DNA from: Cylindrobasidium torrendii FP15055 ss-10
Taxonomy: Eukaryota > Basidiomycota > Agaricomycetes > Agaricales > Physalacriaceae
NCBI GenBank assembly: GCA_000934385.1
Contig: KN880447.1
Coordinates: 62,001 to 126,000 of the forward strand
Direction: 5' to 3'
DNA: 64,000 bases
Positions 1 to 11,767 of the stretch are shown here, one piece after another. The translations under genes were made by a program, and so were the position numbers. Below the pieces are notes generated by a model. The model saw only the letters and a list, made by a program, of their open reading frames with translations. It ran no database searches and was not told where the DNA came from. Within the stretch, counting starts at the first letter, position 1. Every line of letters begins with the position of its first letter.

Positions 1-469
1 TCACGCAAGTCTGGGGCAAAGGGGCATACAGCTTGGTACCACGTAAAGCCGGTGGGAGAGGTGCTAGATCCATTTCGACCTCCTCGATCTTGTGAGGTGG
101 AGAGAAATCATGCTTTCTCCGTTTCGCATCATGTTGTAGGTCGTTTCCATAGCGTTTATGGGATACAGGTGTTGGAATACTTGAAGTGGAGCTAACTTGG
201 TTACTGGAAGCGAAATACGGGCGGTAATTGGGTCTTGTTGGGCCATAAGAGAGCCCTCTAGAGCGCCCACGTCCTCCGCGACCACCTCGGGGCATGCTTG
301 AGGAAATGATGGAGGGAGGGGCGGACTGACGGCGGGCCGATATAGATTCATTGGGCTGCGTATCTTCGGCGGGTTGGGGGTCCTGTTTGTGCGGACGGTA
401 GCTCCAGAATGCCCCTCTCCTATGCACACCACGTCCTCTAAAACGGCTGTCGGACGAAACTTGCTGCAT
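1..469 (-). CDS. RG-rich protein, N-terminal part, cut by the window edge
   Basis: An open frame runs on the minus strand from an ATG at 469 to the window edge, about 156 codons without a stop. Near residue 70 it has a run of RGG/RG repeats (PRGGRGGRGRSRG), and arginines also cluster near the start (FRGRGVHRRGAFW). Next come a serine-rich stretch, a basic KRRK patch and an acidic IEEVEMDL patch. The RG repeats suggest an RNA-binding or arginine-methylated protein, but no folded domain is visible and I do not recognise the family. It is divergent from the gene starting at 650, about 180 bases away. An overlapping frame at 64-432 is also open but lacks the coherent repeat and is taken as a shadow. 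Confidence 0.5.
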   Translation of the reverse strand, partial: MQQVSSDSRFRGRGVHRRGAFWSYRPHKQDPQPAEDTQPNESISARRQSAPPSIISSSMPRGGRGGRGRSRGLSYGPTRPNYRPYFASSNQVSSTSSIPTPVSHKRYGNDLQHDAKRRKHDFSPPHKIEEVEMDLAPLPPALRGTKLYAPLPQTCV

Positions 470-649
470 AGCTGATGGTGGTTCTAGCCTGAGAGGAGTC
501 CTAGAGCCGATCGCTTGCTTACATTACCAAGTCACGGTACTGTATCACAGCACGAGCTTTACCCTCTCACCACCATCAGGCGCGTTATCCGCATATTTGC
601 ATGGTATGTGGGCTCTATTTACGAATGGCATACTTGACAACCCTTTTAG

Positions 650-2260
650 ATGAAGCGCAGTCATGGGGAAATTGACTTGCCGGTGTCTATAACCTCTTCT
701 GTCTTAACTCCCGTCCCGTCACAGACGCCCAAGGAATACCTACAAGAACTACATGATAGACGAGATGCACTTCGGCTTGTTGATCCTATGATACCATGGG
801 CCGACTCGGACAATGAGTCGGAGACTTCAGACCTCACACCTTCCGCCGAACGAACCAAGGCGCTCAGAGAGAAGGCGCAACAATTGCTTGCCTTGCGCGG
901 GACAGAGAAAGAAGGCATTCCAAACGCTATGATGTCCCGAGTGCTCAGCCTCGCGTGTACAAAAGGGGGCAGACATTGGCTGCCTCAGGTCAACATAGTT
1001 GGCGCAACTAGCTCTGCGGCTACTGTACCACTGCAATTCGAACCTGAACCAGCGCTTCTCGAGGAACGATCTACGCACATTCACCATACGCGCTCAGACC
1101 CCGACGTAACCTCCAAGATCATGTCGTGGATCGAGCGCGTCGAGCCTGGCCCACCGGAGGAGCAACCGGTCAAGAAGACTGCCGCGTCCAAAGCCAAGGG
1201 CAAAGCCAAGGCAGAGGCGGATGTCAAAAATACGTCTCCCCTCGGCTTCACTGTTTCGAAGCTTGGCTCAAGCTCTCAGTCAAAGGGCAAGGATAACGAC
1301 CAAACGCCAATCCGCAAGAAGCGCAAACTCGACAGCGCCCCATCATCTCCTTTCCGCACATCTTCACGACATGCGCGCTCTTCTCCGCCGAAGCCTATCA
1401 AAGGTTTACTGCCTGCGGCCAAACCCCGTCAACAGAATACTTCTACCGAGCCACTACTCGACATGAACAAAGGCAGCCTGTCTTCGTCTCCAGTCCTCGC
1501 TCCTCGTGGTTCCACTCATCTCCAGGTCATGGCAGAAGACGAGGACTTCATCCCCCCATCATTCCCGTCACATCTTGAGCAGTCCACACCCCATGGTATG
1601 CTGGAACGCCCTGCGCCAATATCGCACAAACCGCTACATTATGTCTCCATTTCACCAGCGAATGGAGACGACGAGGCGCACAAGCCTGTTGCAACTGTCT
1701 CCCCAATTGAGGCTGGCCCCCCGAAACGTTCGCGTGTTGAACAGCTGAACGAAGCAGATTCGTCTTCAATTCAAATTCAGTCGCCTTCCCCCGTCAGGCC
1801 ATTGCTGCATGTCGAGGTGCATTCTCCAGTCCCAGGACGACTGTTTGAAGCACCGAAGACACCATTGCGACGACCGCGTTCAGTACTCGATCAGCTCGGG
1901 CTCTTCGTGGACAACTCTCCCGCAAAGTCCTTGTCCTCTATTGCTGGGGAGAACTCTGAGGAGGAGGATGGACTGAAGGGTGAAGAAGACGAGGTGAACC
2001 AACAAATGTTTGCGTCGACACAGATGGGCAGGTACAATAGCCAGATGGAAGAGAATCTCGAGGACGATGTCGAGGCGCTGCAATCTTTCTTGGAGGACGA
2101 CATCGGGATGGACGTGAGGAAGGATTCTGTTGCCAAGGGCTTGCCACAGCCACCATCAAATGAGGACGAGGAGGAAGAGGGCCCCAGCGGCACTGGGCTG
2201 CTCGGTTGGATGAGTAACTTTGGGAGGTCGGTATCGAGGAGCGTCAGGTCTGGGCATTGA
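650..2260 (+). CDS. Unrecognised, largely disordered acidic/serine-rich protein
   Basis: A single open exon of 536 codons with an ATG just after a pyrimidine-rich stretch. Residues 1 to about 160 may be partly helical (charged EYLQELHDRRDALRL and ALREKAQQLLALRG segments). From about 170 the protein is low complexity: a Lys/Ala-rich basic patch, many SP and TP dipeptides typical of proline-directed phosphorylation sites, and a KKRKL cluster near residue 225 that could be a nuclear localisation signal. An acidic tail (EEEDGLKGEEDEV, then NEDEEEEEG) precedes a C-terminal segment with GLLGWMSNFGRSVSRS. A nuclear regulatory role is only a guess. No intron is needed. I do not recognise a family. 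Confidence 0.75.
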   Translation: MKRSHGEIDLPVSITSSVLTPVPSQTPKEYLQELHDRRDALRLVDPMIPWADSDNESETSDLTPSAERTKALREKAQQLLALRGTEKEGIPNAMMSRVLSLACTKGGRHWLPQVNIVGATSSAATVPLQFEPEPALLEERSTHIHHTRSDPDVTSKIMSWIERVEPGPPEEQPVKKTAASKAKGKAKAEADVKNTSPLGFTVSKLGSSSQSKGKDNDQTPIRKKRKLDSAPSSPFRTSSRHARSSPPKPIKGLLPAAKPRQQNTSTEPLLDMNKGSLSSSPVLAPRGSTHLQVMAEDEDFIPPSFPSHLEQSTPHGMLERPAPISHKPLHYVSISPANGDDEAHKPVATVSPIEAGPPKRSRVEQLNEADSSSIQIQSPSPVRPLLHVEVHSPVPGRLFEAPKTPLRRPRSVLDQLGLFVDNSPAKSLSSIAGENSEEEDGLKGEEDEVNQQMFASTQMGRYNSQMEENLEDDVEALQSFLEDDIGMDVRKDSVAKGLPQPPSNEDEEEEGPSGTGLLGWMSNFGRSVSRSVRSGH

Positions 2261-2440
2261 ATGTTGGGGACTAATTATAAGTCGTATACTGGTCATTCAT
2301 ATGCATTAATTGTCCTGCTATCGCATATAGCACCGTACTTAGTCCCCGATTTAATCTCATTCATTACATAACACGCTGATTGCTATAGGGGCCGAGACCC
2401 TACTTATCTTCTGCCAATTCCAAACCTGCGTCATTCATGT

Positions 2441-4142
2441 ATGTCCTCGCGAAATGCACTGTGTAATTTGCCCAAAGTCGCCCATAGCGCGCCTCTTCCT
2501 TTGGTGAGTCTGAAATCAGTTTTGTTAAACTTCTCTCACAAGCGCGCAGTTTCGACAGGTGAGGCCAGGAAGCGTGAATGTTACCCATTACCCAGGAGTG
2601 CGTGTGGATCCCTCGCACCCCGCATGCAAAGTTCCGGTACGAAGGCTTCCTACGCACTCAAGCGACCTCCTCTTCTGGAAAGCCTTGCCAAGCAACGCCC
2701 TCAATGTACCACAAACCGCTCGCAGCTTCCAGCGCACAGTAGAAGCATGGACGCAACGCATAGCGCGTTCTCAAGTCGGAGGCATCCTCCTTCCACCGCT
2801 CGTATGCAACAAAGGAGATCCAAGGCGAATACCGGTGTCTTTCGCGCTCAGTACCAATAAGGCCACCATCCACAAACGTGCTGTTATCCGTCAGAAATTT
2901 TCGGGACGCGTCAAAGCCGCACTGGCCCTCATCTTGCAGCGAGGAGCATCGGAGCAGGATGGAGACCTGGTGTTGAAAGACGAGGTGACCGTTGAAGAAG
3001 CATATACCCTTATGCGTCCAGGTGTGTGCCATCTACCGCATATTTCTACATGCTCAACAATGAACAGGATGGCAGTACATTGCATGGCCGCGGTTTGATA
3101 TGTTTGCTGTGCCGTACCCCGCCCTTGTGAAGGACCTCCGACATTCCTTGGAGACACTTGCATCTGATATCGACCAATGGGAAGCAGTCTGGGCGCGCTC
3201 CGCCGGCTTGAAGCCACCGAACACTGTCGTCCCGGATACCGACCATGTACCGACTCATCGCGCGTTCCGTGGACACCGAACGTACGATGAATACAAGCAA
3301 CTCGTCAAGGAATCTTTACGTGCGGAGACGACTGTGCCATTGACAGAAGCCGCTTTACGAAATTCAAATGGGCGAACACTGTCTTTACCCCCCAAGACAG
3401 GCAAACAAAATAGCACTAGTCCAGCAGCACCGCCGCCGCATTCGTTTACGGGTAGCTCTCTGGTTCGTAGAGAGCGCGCTTCGAATCTCGCCCAAGGGAT
3501 GTCCGCTAGCAGTCGTCCTTATTCCACAGTTGCGACTCCGCGCGACAGTCATTCCCTCTGGTCGCGAGGGCTACGAGGTTATTCCTTCTCCACGGCTGCA
3601 TCTGTGAATCAAAGTCCAAAACGATTTTCTTTGCCCTTCAATTCCTCCCCCATCATCGATGCATCTGCTGTAAACAGGCGTAGACCAATACACAGTAACA
3701 TGGAAATGTTACTCAGGAGGGTAATGATAACCTCGTTCTCATTTGCTTACATACCCGACCTGACGTGTATTATAGGGTGGCGATAAACCTGTCCCAGCTC
3801 TTCCTGCTAGTCATCCCTGGGTGGAACGGCTTCTCAAAGGCGAGCAACTTACAGCGTTCGATGCCCATGACGCCGTATGTTAGCTGTCAACATTGCGTCG
3901 AATCTGTTAACACAACTCAGGTTGCAGGCGGATCACCTATCGATGCTCTGTGGATGAGTGCGTTAGAGGGCAAATGCGACACTGCCACATCCGATGCACT
4001 TGAGAAGGAAAAGGAAATGAAGGAGAGGCCAATTTCAACTCTGGAAAGAACACGGGAGATGCTCCAGAAAGCTCCGATGGTAAAGGTCGCGCCGAAAGCA
4101 CCCACGACAGGTGGCTGGAGACAGCCCCGGCGTGGGCAGTGA
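2441..4142 (+). CDS. RnpA-like protein with mitochondrial-type N-terminus
   Basis: Five exons can be joined in frame: 2441-2558, 2596-3021, 3068-3720, 3776-3874 and 3921-4142, giving 505 residues. The first 40 residues lack acidic residues and are rich in Ser, Arg, Lys and Leu, like a mitochondrial presequence. Residues of about 115 to 190 resemble the bacterial RNase P protein fold: a beta-strand segment (RRIPVSFALST), a basic helix (KRAVIRQKFSGRVKAAL, compare the RnpA signature VVRNRIKRRLRE) and a following strand-helix unit (GWQYIAWPRFD, then LVKDLRHSLETL). The remainder is Ser/Pro-rich and disordered with a basic C-terminus. RNase P function is an inference from this pattern. The first intron (37 bases) is short, so the N-terminus is less certain than the rest. 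Confidence 0.7.
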
Positions 4143-4550
4143 ATCCAATGAATTCTTCAGTTATCTCATGAGTTATGGACACATTGCGCTTCAGTATGCA
4201 CACCAAGCGTGACGAATGAGCTTCTTCCAGTGAGCTTTTTCCGAACAAAAGTCCCCGGGAGGACATATGTCGGCAAGTTGTCGTGGTGTACGACTGGTGT
4301 ACGGCTTTCGGAGTCAGTTTCTCCAGTGTGGTGCCCGGACCGCAAGCAAGCAGTACACGAAGAACACTAGATCCCAAGGCGAAAGGAAGACGCCCCAGAG
4401 TACTCGTCGGTGCCCGGTACATACATATGCTCAATATGTCAGGAACGGTCGTGGCTTTGCCTCCCACCACCACCAGACCATCGCTGGCTGCTGTGACTTC
4501 AAACAATTTTGGCAGCGCCAGACGCTCCTTCATGGTTCCCAAAGCGATAC
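4143..4550. other. Intergenic spacer, 408 bases
   Basis: Lies between the RnpA-like gene and the DUF6534 gene. A long open frame runs antisense through it (3937-4557, minus) but overlaps the last exon of one gene and the start of the other, and shows no recognisable domain. Nothing else is seen. Confidence 0.4.
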
Positions 4551-5868
4551 ATGACATGCCTCCCCTTCCTCTTTCCGTGTAAGCTCCTTGTCTTTAGCCA
4601 AGCGCTGGGAAACCTGACTTTGGGACATAGGACTGTGCCAATAGTAAGCGCGGATGTCAACGAACGCATTGCCACTAAATGCTACGACCCAGCTTACCGG
4701 TGTTCTGTTGAACTGCTTTCTCTTTGCTACTCTGTGCGCACATGTTGGTGAGTTACATTATGCGATTGTATGGCAAGACTTAATTGATGATGTATGACGG
4801 ACAGTTGTTTTTCTCATGATGACGCCCCGTGAGAAACAACAATGGCGACAAGCCATGCTCGTTGCCTGGATGTTCGCCTTGGAGGTCGTTCAAACAGCAA
4901 TAGTATTCTACGACGCGTATGAGATGTTCGCCATAGGGTGGGGAAGGCCTGACTACATCCAAACCACCAATAAATATCCCAGTTGGATCATTCCAATTCT
5001 GACCAGCTTGAGTGCGTACTTTTAACTGCAGTTATCACTGGTACTGACCACCCTAATCGATTTTCTAGTGTCAGTAACCGTCCAATGCTTCTTCGCGTAC
5101 AGATTTGGGGCGCGCACTGGTCAGTTCGTCGTTTGTGTTGTCATCGTTGTTGTCAGTCCGCATCCAATATTGTGAGATACTGTACGATTGACACACCATC
5201 AGCTTGCACTGGCACAGTTTGTTGCTGGATTAGTATTGGTAGTGAGCCTGCAGCGCACGGGCGGAGTCAGCATACAGAGTTACCCCTACGCTCCAGGATG
5301 TGTGCGTCCTTTTCAATTGGCAAGTCATCCTCCGCAACTCACTGTGTCTCCAGGTATGGTTGGGAACATCAGCTACGTGCGACCTCATCATTTCTCTGAG
5401 TGTGCTCGCCTTCTTCCTCAAGCACTGGTACCAGAGCCAATCCTCGCGGATGTCAGACGACCAATCCACTGTGGTGCGGTCAGGAACTTTCCTCCTTCCG
5501 ACGACCGTTGTACGCCTGGTTGTCGGTGCTATTGAGGCTGCTCTCTTTTGCTCTCTATTTGCATGTGTCCAATTGGTTCTATTCCTCAAATACCCAGCGT
5601 CGGTGTCGTACGGAGGGACATTCGCCCTCAATATGACTAAGGTTTATTCGAACAGTATGATGGTGGTAAGTCCTACGTAGACTCACCTCGCACATCTCGC
5701 TAATTCCTGGCTTTCACAAAGATGATAAACTCGCGGCTATGGAATGATTTTAGTCTCCGTGCCGGTCACCGAGATGCAGCAGCGTCTCATTCAATATTCG
5801 ACACACCGTCCATGGCGGTACGGTTGCGAGAAATGCCTCTTGCGGAAGATGATAGCAAATACGCGTAG
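4551..5868 (+). CDS. DUF6534-type multi-pass membrane protein
   Basis: A split gene with about seven exons encoding roughly seven membrane helices. Successive segments include LTGVLLNCFLFATLCAHV, a helix with WMFALEVVQTAIVFYDAY, IIPILTSL, FVVCVVIVV joined to LALAQFVAGLVLVV, CDLIISLSVLAFFL, and VVGAIEAALFCSLFACVQLVLFL. The signature end KVYSNSMMV is spliced to MINSRLW, which matches the LYSNSLLVLLNSR motif of DUF6534, a family expanded in mushrooms with no assigned function. The tail is soluble and ends EDDSKYA. Splices at 5680, at 5150 (GTT/gtcagt) and at 5290 (TGT/gtgcgt) all keep the frame. An ATG at 4556 (MPPLPLS) is an alternative start that would need a tiny intron. It probably sits in the plasma membrane. 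Confidence 0.8.
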
Positions 5869-6045
5869 GGTCTCTCGTGAATGTATCTGCTTATCTCATG
5901 AACCATTTAATACTGTACTCACGCGACCACACACCTTTGCCACTCTGAGTTTTTAGCATTTACACAAGTGGTATTAACAAGCACAAGACCATGAAGGAAA
6001 GGTACAGGAGAACAAATCAGTTTCATTACGAATCTCTTTGTCGTT

Positions 6046-7289
6046 CAGTCGTGTATCCCCAGAGCCTCACGCCGACTCTTACTCGCAGGGTCAAGGAAGG
6101 GGCGTTCTCCCAAAGACACAACACGGTTACCCTGGCGGAGCGCCGTCACACCGTAATCGTTCCTACAAAGCATGAGTTAAACAGGGCATCCATCCAAAAT
6201 ACAAGCGTACGTCGCAGTGTGGAACGTTGAGCGGTTATCCCAAAGCGCTACATCGTTAATCTCCCAGCGGAACCTCACTTGTAGGTCGTGGTTTTCCGTG
6301 ATGTGTCGGAAGAGGTAGTCCAATATGCTGTCAGATTCATCGGGGGTGAGTCCAAGGATGCGCTTGGTGAATGTGCGGTTGACATAGAGGCCCTTGAATC
6401 CAGTCACAGGGTTCGTGCGAATGACTGGGCTGGAAGAGATGGGCAAACAAAGAACATGAAGATGATGATGGGACGTACTGTACAGCGGTAAGGTCCTCAC
6501 CGTAGTTCTCTGGTGCACCACGGGGGTCTTGGATCGGTGTGCCGCGCACTTTCGCGTACTGATATGAGCGGTGAGTTTTTCGTTGGCACTATTCGTAATC
6601 AAGCCGCATACACGATTGAAGAAGTCGGCATTGTGAACTGCTTCAAGGCCCTCCAGGAAAGTCTGGAAAGCAGGAGAAAGTCTATCATAAGCCTCATACG
6701 CGCTGGCCCACTATGACACTCGTGAGCCGCCGAACATTCAAGCTACTGTTTCGCTCCTTACTAGTGTGTCGCCTCCCACAGGAGGCAGGGTGTGCATCTT
6801 CAAGATCGCATAGTCGCTTGGAACCCTTTCGAAGGTGATGTCGCTGTGCCAGCCCGCAGATGCCCTCTTCGACATGTGGTCGCCGGCCCGCGCAATGCCC
6901 TCGGTGCTAGAGATCACAGATATGTCCTTCCCAAGCTCGGGAACATCCTCACTGATAGGATGGATGTGCAGACGCGACGTCTTCTCGCCACTGTATCCTT
7001 CTGGGAGGCGCTGAGCGAAGGTATCCCAACTGAGGCGTCCCATGTCGAGGCCAAGTTGCTTCAACTCGTGAACGTTGATATCTTGGTTGCGGAAAAACAC
7101 AACGCCGCGCTGAGAGACAAGCGTAGCCAAGTCGCGTACTTTGTTTTCGTCCTTCAGCAAGGAGGAAAGCTGGGTTTTTTCGGCATCGCCAAAGCAGGTC
7201 CCGATGTGAGTAGTCACATCGTAGTAGGGATAAGCCGAGAGAGAGGTAGGCATGACCGACGAAGACGATGTGGAGGGAGCCTGTACCAT
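6046..7289 (-). CDS. TauD/TfdA-family 2-oxoglutarate and Fe(II)-dependent dioxygenase
   Basis: Predicted to oxidise a sulfonate, sulfate ester or related small molecule, with decarboxylation of 2-oxoglutarate. The first exon carries the metal-binding H-x-D motif in AGWHSDITFE and the product-side strand PPVGGDTL. It splices to WASAYEAYDRLSPAFQTFL, a conserved TauD helix. The next exons give TGFKGLYVNRTFTKRILGL and LWDNRSTFHTAT, which contains the distal iron histidine and is followed by the 2OG-binding region. A last exon ends SKSRREALGIHD. Length is about 375 residues, normal for fungal members. Start chosen at MVQAPS, since the frame upstream has no ATG. The real substrate cannot be read from the sequence. 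A TATA-like element lies about 80 bases upstream. Confidence 0.93.
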
Positions 7290-7919
7290 CCTGAAAGATA
7301 ATTGAACTGGGCAGAGGAGCGAGAAGAGAGACAAGAGTCGTTAATATCACCTCGTACCCTCTTCATTTATATATCTTACGAATCTGGGGCATGCTCGCGT
7401 TATCATTGCGTTATCAGCACGGCTTTAGGCCATAAAGGTTGTCAACAATGCTGCAGGCTCAATGCAGGCTTCTCAGGAGCTTACTGATATGCCGTGACTG
7501 CAGAGTCCATATGCAAGGAGTTTAGTCTCCTGGATCGTATACCTGCATGATGCATCGACAATATAGAACGCACGTAGGGTAGTGTCAGACGGGGACGTAT
7601 ACGAGGTGAACCCTGCACTCGGCGGCGGCTGGTATGGTCAGAGTTTGACTTTAATGCTTGGAGCGCGTGCAGTTTGAATGGCCTATCTGGGAAGCAATTC
7701 GATGCCTCACTTCGTGAAAATGCACAGAAGTATGTTATGTACATGGTCTCCCCTAGTAAAGTGGAGCCCATAGATAGTAGATAGTATGTGTTGACACAGC
7801 ACTACCAATCCTAAGTATGCTACATGGTCATTAGACGTAAACGGGGCAGATTGTAAAAAGATAGGTAGAAAAAAACCGGCCAACCTACTGGTGATACAGA
7901 AATCCTTCGGCATAGAGAC
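7290..7919. other. Intergenic spacer, 630 bases
   Basis: Upstream of the TauD gene and downstream of INCENP, both on the minus strand. Apart from the TATA-like element near 7370 I see no coding pattern. A 96-codon open frame at 7481-7771 has no recognisable features. Confidence 0.5.
7367..7374 (-). promoter_or_regulatory. TATA-like element of the TauD gene
   Basis: On the minus strand an uninterrupted AT stretch reading ATATATAA lies about 80 bases before the TauD start codon. It is the only such element in that spacer, and the spacing suits a fungal TATA box. This is an inference from position. Confidence 0.45.
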
Positions 7920-10900
7920 CTACGACCTGTATCCCATGCGTCTCTCGTAGTCCTGCTGCTCCTCTTGAGTCAACCTATCATTCCCTCCCCAGTTGGCTGA
8001 ACTCGTGCGCGCCCTGAACCGCCCTGCCCTTGGTCCACGGAAGACTTCCTCCATCCTCAATGGCTGGATAGTCCCAAACACCTCATCAGGGTTTATTGCC
8101 CTCTGGTCTTCCAGTTGCTGCCTAAGCGATGGACTCTGTGCCCAGTCTGGAGCGGCATATCGCGGCCTATCTTCATCTTCCGAATCGCTGTAATCACTAT
8201 TGATATCCGGAAGTTCGATATTCTCTGTGGGACCTGCAGCGCTCTCCATTTCGGCTTGGGCGCGTGCGGCCATATTCGAGTGCATTATCTGTGATGGCTG
8301 CATGCTTGCTTCATCTTGAACGGGGCGCGGCTTCGGCGGCGCTTGGTATTTGGTCTTCAGCTTGGGCGGTTCTTGAGAGGAAGGAGCTTGTGTAGGAGTA
8401 GCCTTGACTTGCGTCTTGACGAGTTTAGATGAACTGCTGGCAAGGTTGGTCTTGGAAGGCGCCTTCTTGATTTCCTTCTTGGCAGGTTTCGCTTCTGTTG
8501 CCTTCTTGGTCTCGATTTTTGCTTCAGGCGCTTTCTTGATCTGGGGCTCGGGGATGGTCTTGCGCGTTTTGGAGTCATCTTCTGCCTGCTTGGGAATGAT
8601 GAAAATCGTGAACAAGAGCCTTGAAAGATTAACTGACCTTCTTTGTTGTGGGTGGCTTGATCGAACGTTTGCTTGTGTCCTCCTCACGCTCGCGCTTTCG
8701 GCGCTCCGCCTCGTCTTTGAGCCGCTTCTCCTCGGCCACTGCACGCGCCTTCTCCTCTTCAGCTTTCTTTTGCGTGACTTGCTGGCGCCGAATTTCCATT
8801 GTCTTCTTCAACATAGAAGCTTTCTTCTCCTTCTCCTCTTGGTCCTGCGAGAATGTGAATATCCTGCGACGGAGGACTGTTTACAAGATACGCACCTTCT
8901 TCGCAGCAGCAGCAGCAAGTTGCATACTCTTGACATCAGGTTTCGCAAGTTGGCTGCTCTTTGACTCCAGCTTCGGCTTCTTGCCGCTCCCCAGTACACT
9001 ACTCATCAGCTTTGTCGCTTGGCCAAAGAACCCAAGAGCTGGCGCGGGTTCTACCAGTGAAGCTTTGCTCGAGTTCTTGGAAGGCTGCGCCTGTGATTAG
9101 TACACTCTCACAATTCGATGAGGAAAAACGCTCACCGAAACCAACGACACAGTCATCCGACTTGGGTCTATGCTTAAGTCGACGTCTTCCATTTCTTCAT
9201 CTTCCATGTCCACATCGAACGACCCTGGGGGTAACTGGTTCTCTGTCGGCAGAGACCCGTGCTGTTCACTCGACGACGGCCGTGAAGGCGGCTCGGGCAG
9301 AGGACTAGGTTCATGCAATGATCGGGGATTTGGTGAGGGGCCACTCGCGCGAAAGTCGTCCGTCATCCTGGTGTCTGCAATAACCCTCGTATCTGCAGGG
9401 CCGGAACTCCAAGTCATACTATCATCAACATTGCCAGCCCCGAATGTCCACTGCGCTCCTTCGACATCGTCACCCGCATGCTCACTAATGGGCCAGCTGT
9501 CGTCGTCGTCGAGAGAATGGCGGCCATTGGACATTTGAGAGCTGATTTCTGTTTCTTGCGTAGACGGGGCCCAGGCAGAACGCTGGCTGTCGAAAACCGA
9601 ATCTGAGGCCATACTCTCTTGTGTGGATTGTTTCGAAAGCGGTTGAGGACGAGGGCCAGAGGGTGAAGGTATGCGCGAGCCCAAGCCAAGCATGGATGCA
9701 GGCATAGAAGAATACGGGGCTGCACTGGGTTTGGAGAACGTCTTGCTGGCTTTGGGAGATGGAGGTCGAAAGACTGGCTGGGACGACTGGGGGAGATGGA
9801 AAGGTTGCGGGGGTGCGGGAAATGGTCTGGGAGACTGAGGACGCTGCGATGGGCGAGGCGACGGAGAACGTTTGCGGAAGACGGACGACTCCGGTTTGTC
9901 CTCCTCCAGGCTGCCGCGTCGGGACGCAAGTTCGGAAACGCTGAAACGAGGTTGCGCAGGCGCCTGGAAAATTGGATCGGGTGGTGCGCGGGCGTACGAC
10001 GGAGGTCGGGCATCATGAGGCGTGGGAGCCCGCGACTGGGTTTCCTGAGTGTGAGCGGCGCGCGAGGTGGGGCGAGATTCAGCTGGTGTGGGGGCCCGAG
10101 AGTCAAACTGTGACGCGGACCGTACAGAAGGGCGCGAGGTGGTACCAATGTTGTACAAGGTATCGCCGTTTCGTTCTTGAATTCTTGCCTTACCCTCGAG
10201 AATGTTCTTTCTGAGCTCCTTCAACGGCTCATCGATTGACCTCTCCCCTTCGAAATCCGAGGCAGCCTTCATATCCTCAAAAGATGACTTTCTGGAAGCT
10301 GCTTTCATGTCTTCGAAGGAAGGCATCCGTAGTTGAATGGGCGCGACTTCCCCGGATATATTCTTGGGGACCTTGTGTAGTTTGGCGTCTTCGTCGGCAT
10401 CATGGTCTGCAAACACGGTGCTCTTGCGTTTCCCGCCTATGGTGTAGTCCATGCTCGAGGCTACGAGCCCTGGCCCGGCTATGCTTTTCTTGGTCTCAAG
10501 AGCCTTGGCTTGACGCACTTTATGCAGCCATGAAGTGCGCTTCCCAAGACCAGCACCAGGCGTTTTGGAAGGTTCGGCAGGTGCGGGGAACGTGAGGATA
10601 GATTGCGCAGTGCTTTGGCTAAGTTTATGGAGGGACTGGATAGATGGTGTCGTCGGAGGAAGTGTCTGAAGATAGGTTGATGTCGTGGGCTCAGATTCTG
10701 CAGGAAGAACGGGGGTATCCAGTTCGGCCAAAGGAGCAATTTCCGCGGGACCTGAATGCCGCGTTTTCTGGGGCTCTTCTGGTGCCGGTTCCGGAGTGAT
10801 ATGGGAAGGCTCGATTTCCATAGTGGTGTCCATATTGACCCGCTCTGGGGGTGACGCTGGTGCGTCAGTGGCAGAGATGGGGTGTGAGGGCTCCATGTCG

Positions 10901-11539
10901 AGGGACATATCGGCGACGGACGTGTCCATATACTGGTTGTATGTAGGCGGGGCCAATTGGGGCGATGGGATAGGCGGTGGCTGCTTTTCGGCAGGTTCAT
11001 CGTCCTCGTGAATCATCGACAGGTCAACTGGAGGTTCCTCCGGCGGTATAGGCGACTCCTGGCTCGGCTCTTGATCACGTAGCGGCGAGGCGCGCGGGGA
11101 CGATTGAGGTTCGGGACTTTTCTCTGCCACTGTGAAGAGGGAGTCTGCAAACGGTCGGAGAGGTTTCGAATTTTCCTTATCGCCAGGTTTCTGCGTTGGT
11201 TGAGTATGCACGCTTACGCTACAGGCGCTACTATTCACCTCGAAGTTGAGTGTCATCACGTTGTGCATCTTCGAGGTTGTCCGCGTCTTTGTTGCCTTAG
11301 AGCGGCTTGGGGTCTTCACTAGGTCAATGAGGCCACTACTGTGAGCGGCAAAGTTAGCGGCGGGAGCCTTATGAGAAGCTAGACACACACTCTTGCTTGG
11401 CTAAATAATTACCTAGGCAATCATCGAGAAATTGGAATCCCTGTTCCTCAACATAATCCGCAAAGGCCTGTCTGCTTGGGTCGGTTACCATGGACCGACG
11501 GATGTCGGTGCAGAAGTCGAATAAGCCCTGATTCGCCAT
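7920..11539 (-). CDS. SLI15: Inner centromere protein (INCENP/Sli15/Pic1-like)
   Basis: Scaffold of the chromosomal passenger complex that binds and activates Aurora kinase. The N-terminal exon (FDFCTDIRRSMVTDPSR...EEQGFQFLDDCL) resembles the centromere-targeting helix that binds survivin and borealin. A long Ser/Pro-rich disordered centre of roughly 700 residues follows, then a Lys/Ala/Glu-rich single alpha-helix or coiled coil (KKAEEEKARAVAEEKRLKDE). The C-terminus holds the IN-box: acidic DINSDYSDSEDEDRPRY, then PDWAQSPSLRQQLEDQ and INPDEVFG, with a TSSANW segment where the Aurora-phosphorylated TSS motif is expected. About four introns. The first splice (near 11430-11400) is uncertain. 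Total length near 1,100 residues, longer than the yeast protein. Confidence 0.9.
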
Positions 11540-11767
11540 CGTCTTGAAGCGCGGCCGAACGCGAGCCAGATGAATTGCTACTGGAAGTCCAGACGAGCGT
11601 TTGAACTGATGCAAACGGCAAGGTCGGCGTCGTGCTTTCCACGTGACCGTTGATCGCCTTCGGCCGGCTCCTCGGCAGAAGAGTGAACGGTCACGCGAGT
11701 TTGGCAACCAAACTGATCTCAGAGCCTCTGGTGTACATGGGGATTTGTAAAGCATAGGCTACGTCTA

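Noticed and set aside
64..432. 122-codon minus-strand frame at the left edge
   Set aside because: The neighbouring frame is open through the edge, has its own ATG and encodes a coherent RGG repeat; this one looks like its shadow.
3937..4557. 206-codon minus-strand open frame antisense to the RnpA-like gene and the next start
   Set aside because: It overlaps well-supported exons, has no domain, and its start lies antisense to the first codons of the DUF6534 gene.
8404..9100. Leucine-rich plus-strand frames opposite the INCENP coiled coil
   Set aside because: They are the antisense reading of Lys/Glu-rich codons; the minus-strand INCENP motifs are clear.
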